Shown here in pieces: positions 62,681 through 64,000 of a stretch of DNA of 64,000 bases (the first letter of the stretch is position 1; each line of letters begins with the position of its first letter). A program made the translations under genes and the position numbers. The notes beneath the pieces were generated by a model. The model was not told the DNA's origin. It ran no database searches and was given only the letters and a program-made list of their open reading frames with translations. The DNA comes from G963676095 sp963676095 (lineage in GTDB: Bacteria > Bacteroidota > Bacteroidia > Bacteroidales > Prolixibacteraceae), in the NCBI GenBank assembly GCA_963676095.1, contig OY781040.1, positions 7,006,001 to 7,070,000 of the forward strand. Reading direction: 5' to 3'.

Positions 62681-64000
62681 ATGATAAGTGAAAATAAGTA
62701 TATTAACTTTTTGCTGCATAGTGTGCCATATGCCGGGTTAATCTTTGGAATATCTATTTTCATCTATCTGAATTTTCATTTTGGGTTAGTCGTTTGCACG
62801 GCCTTTTCATTATTACCCTTCATTCTATTGATCTTTGGTTTTTTGCTAAATTCACCTTATTGGATAATGATAATCATCGTCATCCTGAATTACTTCGTGA
62901 TGGGATTGGGGCGTTACCTTCCTGTCCCTTCTATAGGGATAACAATGGATGCCTTATTTATTTTTGCAATTACGTCTCTTTTCCTGAAATCATGTTACAA
63001 ACCTGTTGACTGGAAGAATGCAAAAAACTTGTTCACTGCCGTTGCTGCCATCTGGCTAACTTACTGTGTAGCGGAAGTAACTAATCCATTATCTGTCTCC
63101 ACAAGAGCCTGGGCAACATCAGTTCGACTTATGTCTCTTTATCTATTCTTGATTGCTATTTTAGTTCCGGTAGTCTTTAGCAAATATAAAAATCTAAAAA
63201 GTTTTATTTCTATATGGTCTATCTTAACAGTACTGGCTGTTCTAAAGGCACTTTATCAAAAAGTTTTTGGATTCGATAGTGCAGAATTATATTGGTTATA
63301 TGTCGAAGGAAAAGCCAAGACTCATATCTTATCGACGGGAATCCGGTATTTCTCTTTTTTTACAGATGCTGCGAATTTCGGCTCTGGAATGGGACTTTCC
63401 ATGGTCGTTTTTTCAATCATCGGAATAAATGAGAAAAAATTAATATGGAAGATATATTATATCCTTGTCGGACTACTTGCCGGCTATGGGATGATGATTG
63501 CCGGAACACGCAGTTCCATGATTATTCCTTTTGCCGGTTTTACCTTGTACTTAATTCTGTCAAAAAATATAAAAGTGATCATATCGGGAGGAGTCTTGCT
63601 TATCTTTATTTTTTATTTTTTTGGATTTACAAAAATTGGGCAGGGGAATGCCGAAATCAGAAGAATGAGATCAGCATTCAATTTTGAACAAGATGCCTCT
63701 TTCAAAATCAGGATGGAAAACCAGGAAAAAATTCGGACCTATATGGCTGATAAACCGTTTGGCGTCGGAATTGGCCTGGGAGGCGGCAAGGCGCTTACAA
63801 ATGCGCCAACCCTTTTTACGGCCCAAATTCCAACCGATTCCTGGTTTGTTGTTCTTTGGGAGGAAACCGGCATTGTCGGATTAGTATTATATTTAAGTCT
63901 GTTTCTGTTTCTGATTGTAAAAGGAGGTTTGATGGCCATGTTTTTAGTAAAGAACCATCAACTTAAATTTCTGATGATCGCACTTGTTAGTGGCACTTTC
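62681..64000 (+). CDS. O-antigen ligase/Wzy-like polymerase (truncated by window end)
   Basis: At least 440 aa, reading open to the end of the window (no stop seen). Polytopic (about 10 TM). Diagnostic parts: GTRSSMIIPFAGFTLYLILS, GIGLGGGKAL and the Wzy_C-type DSWFVVLWEETGIVGLVLYL. It should polymerise or ligate lipid-linked repeat units outside the inner membrane. ATG 62681 lies 4 bp after the Wzz-like stop, so same operon. Confidence 0.85.
   Translation, partial: MISENKYINFLLHSVPYAGLIFGISIFIYLNFHFGLVVCTAFSLLPFILLIFGFLLNSPYWIMIIIVILNYFVMGLGRYLPVPSIGITMDALFIFAITSLFLKSCYKPVDWKNAKNLFTAVAAIWLTYCVAEVTNPLSVSTRAWATSVRLMSLYLFLIAILVPVVFSKYKNLKSFISIWSILTVLAVLKALYQKVFGFDSAELYWLYVEGKAKTHILSTGIRYFSFFTDAANFGSGMGLSMVVFSIIGINEKKLIWKIYYILVGLLAGYGMMIAGTRSSMIIPFAGFTLYLILSKNIKVIISGGVLLIFIFYFFGFTKIGQGNAEIRRMRSAFNFEQDASFKIRMENQEKIRTYMADKPFGVGIGLGGGKALTNAPTLFTAQIPTDSWFVVLWEETGIVGLVLYLSLFLFLIVKGGLMAMFLVKNHQLKFLMIALVSGTF

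Overview
The window looks like a chromosomal segment of a Bacteroidota bacterium, most likely an anaerobic or facultative member of class Bacteroidia (a Marinilabiliales/Prolixibacteraceae-like genome would fit, but genus cannot be settled by eye). Supporting signs are a SusC/SusD pair, a LruC-domain lipoprotein, a DUF4954-type protein, an ExbB-ExbD-TonB operon, TAnnTTTG-type -7 promoter boxes, mostly absent Shine-Dalgarno sequences, PPi-dependent phosphofructokinase and a single-chain pyruvate:ferredoxin oxidoreductase.

Layout. 0-30 kb is mostly core metabolism and envelope: TamB-like protein, NhaD antiporter, ExbB/ExbD/TonB, a TPR protein, a Tat-exported sugar isomerase/epimerase-like protein, a GGCT-like protein, PPi-PFK, TilS, PepT, a conserved hypothetical, ProRS, a Ser/Tyr/Gly-rich lipoprotein, a FadL-like porin, an operon of small protein - methyltransferase - DUF4954 - NagB, then PFOR, an AAA ATPase and an AraC regulator. 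30-50 kb is a polysaccharide-utilisation-like locus. Its plus-strand arm encodes a DapA-superfamily aldolase, a BNR/sialidase-like protein, a GH57-like hydrolase and a GDPD lipoprotein. Its minus-strand arm encodes a propeller plus alpha/alpha-barrel protein, SusD, SusC, a second GDPD, an FHS-type MFS transporter and a GH2 exo-beta-glucosaminidase-like enzyme. A secreted metallophosphoesterase and an AraC regulator sit beside it. Three phosphoesterases in one glycan locus suggest a phosphodiester-bearing glycan as substrate.

50-54.2 kb is the most unusual part. A bacterioferritin gene is followed by a broken Rpn/PD-(D/E)XK 'transposase' gene carrying a palindromic insert. Next come exactly 26 degenerate 21-bp units without a single indel (51361-51906), then four tandem copies (about 421-440 bp period) of a hairpin-rich leader. 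Each leader ends with the same -7 box and start codon. The first three read into a six-codon dead end and a remnant of the 21-bp array; only the fourth opens into a real gene, a RadC-like JAMM protein with an Rpn-like C-terminal tail. This looks like a recombination-driven repeat locus that I cannot match to a named system.

54.3-64 kb holds phosphoglycerate mutase and then an exopolysaccharide cluster: a receiver protein, a pseudo-receiver fused to a sugar transferase, a LruC lipoprotein, a short TolC-like protein, a Wzz/BY-kinase-like protein and a Wzy/O-antigen-ligase-like protein that runs off the window. No tRNA, rRNA, CRISPR array or intact insertion sequence was recognised.
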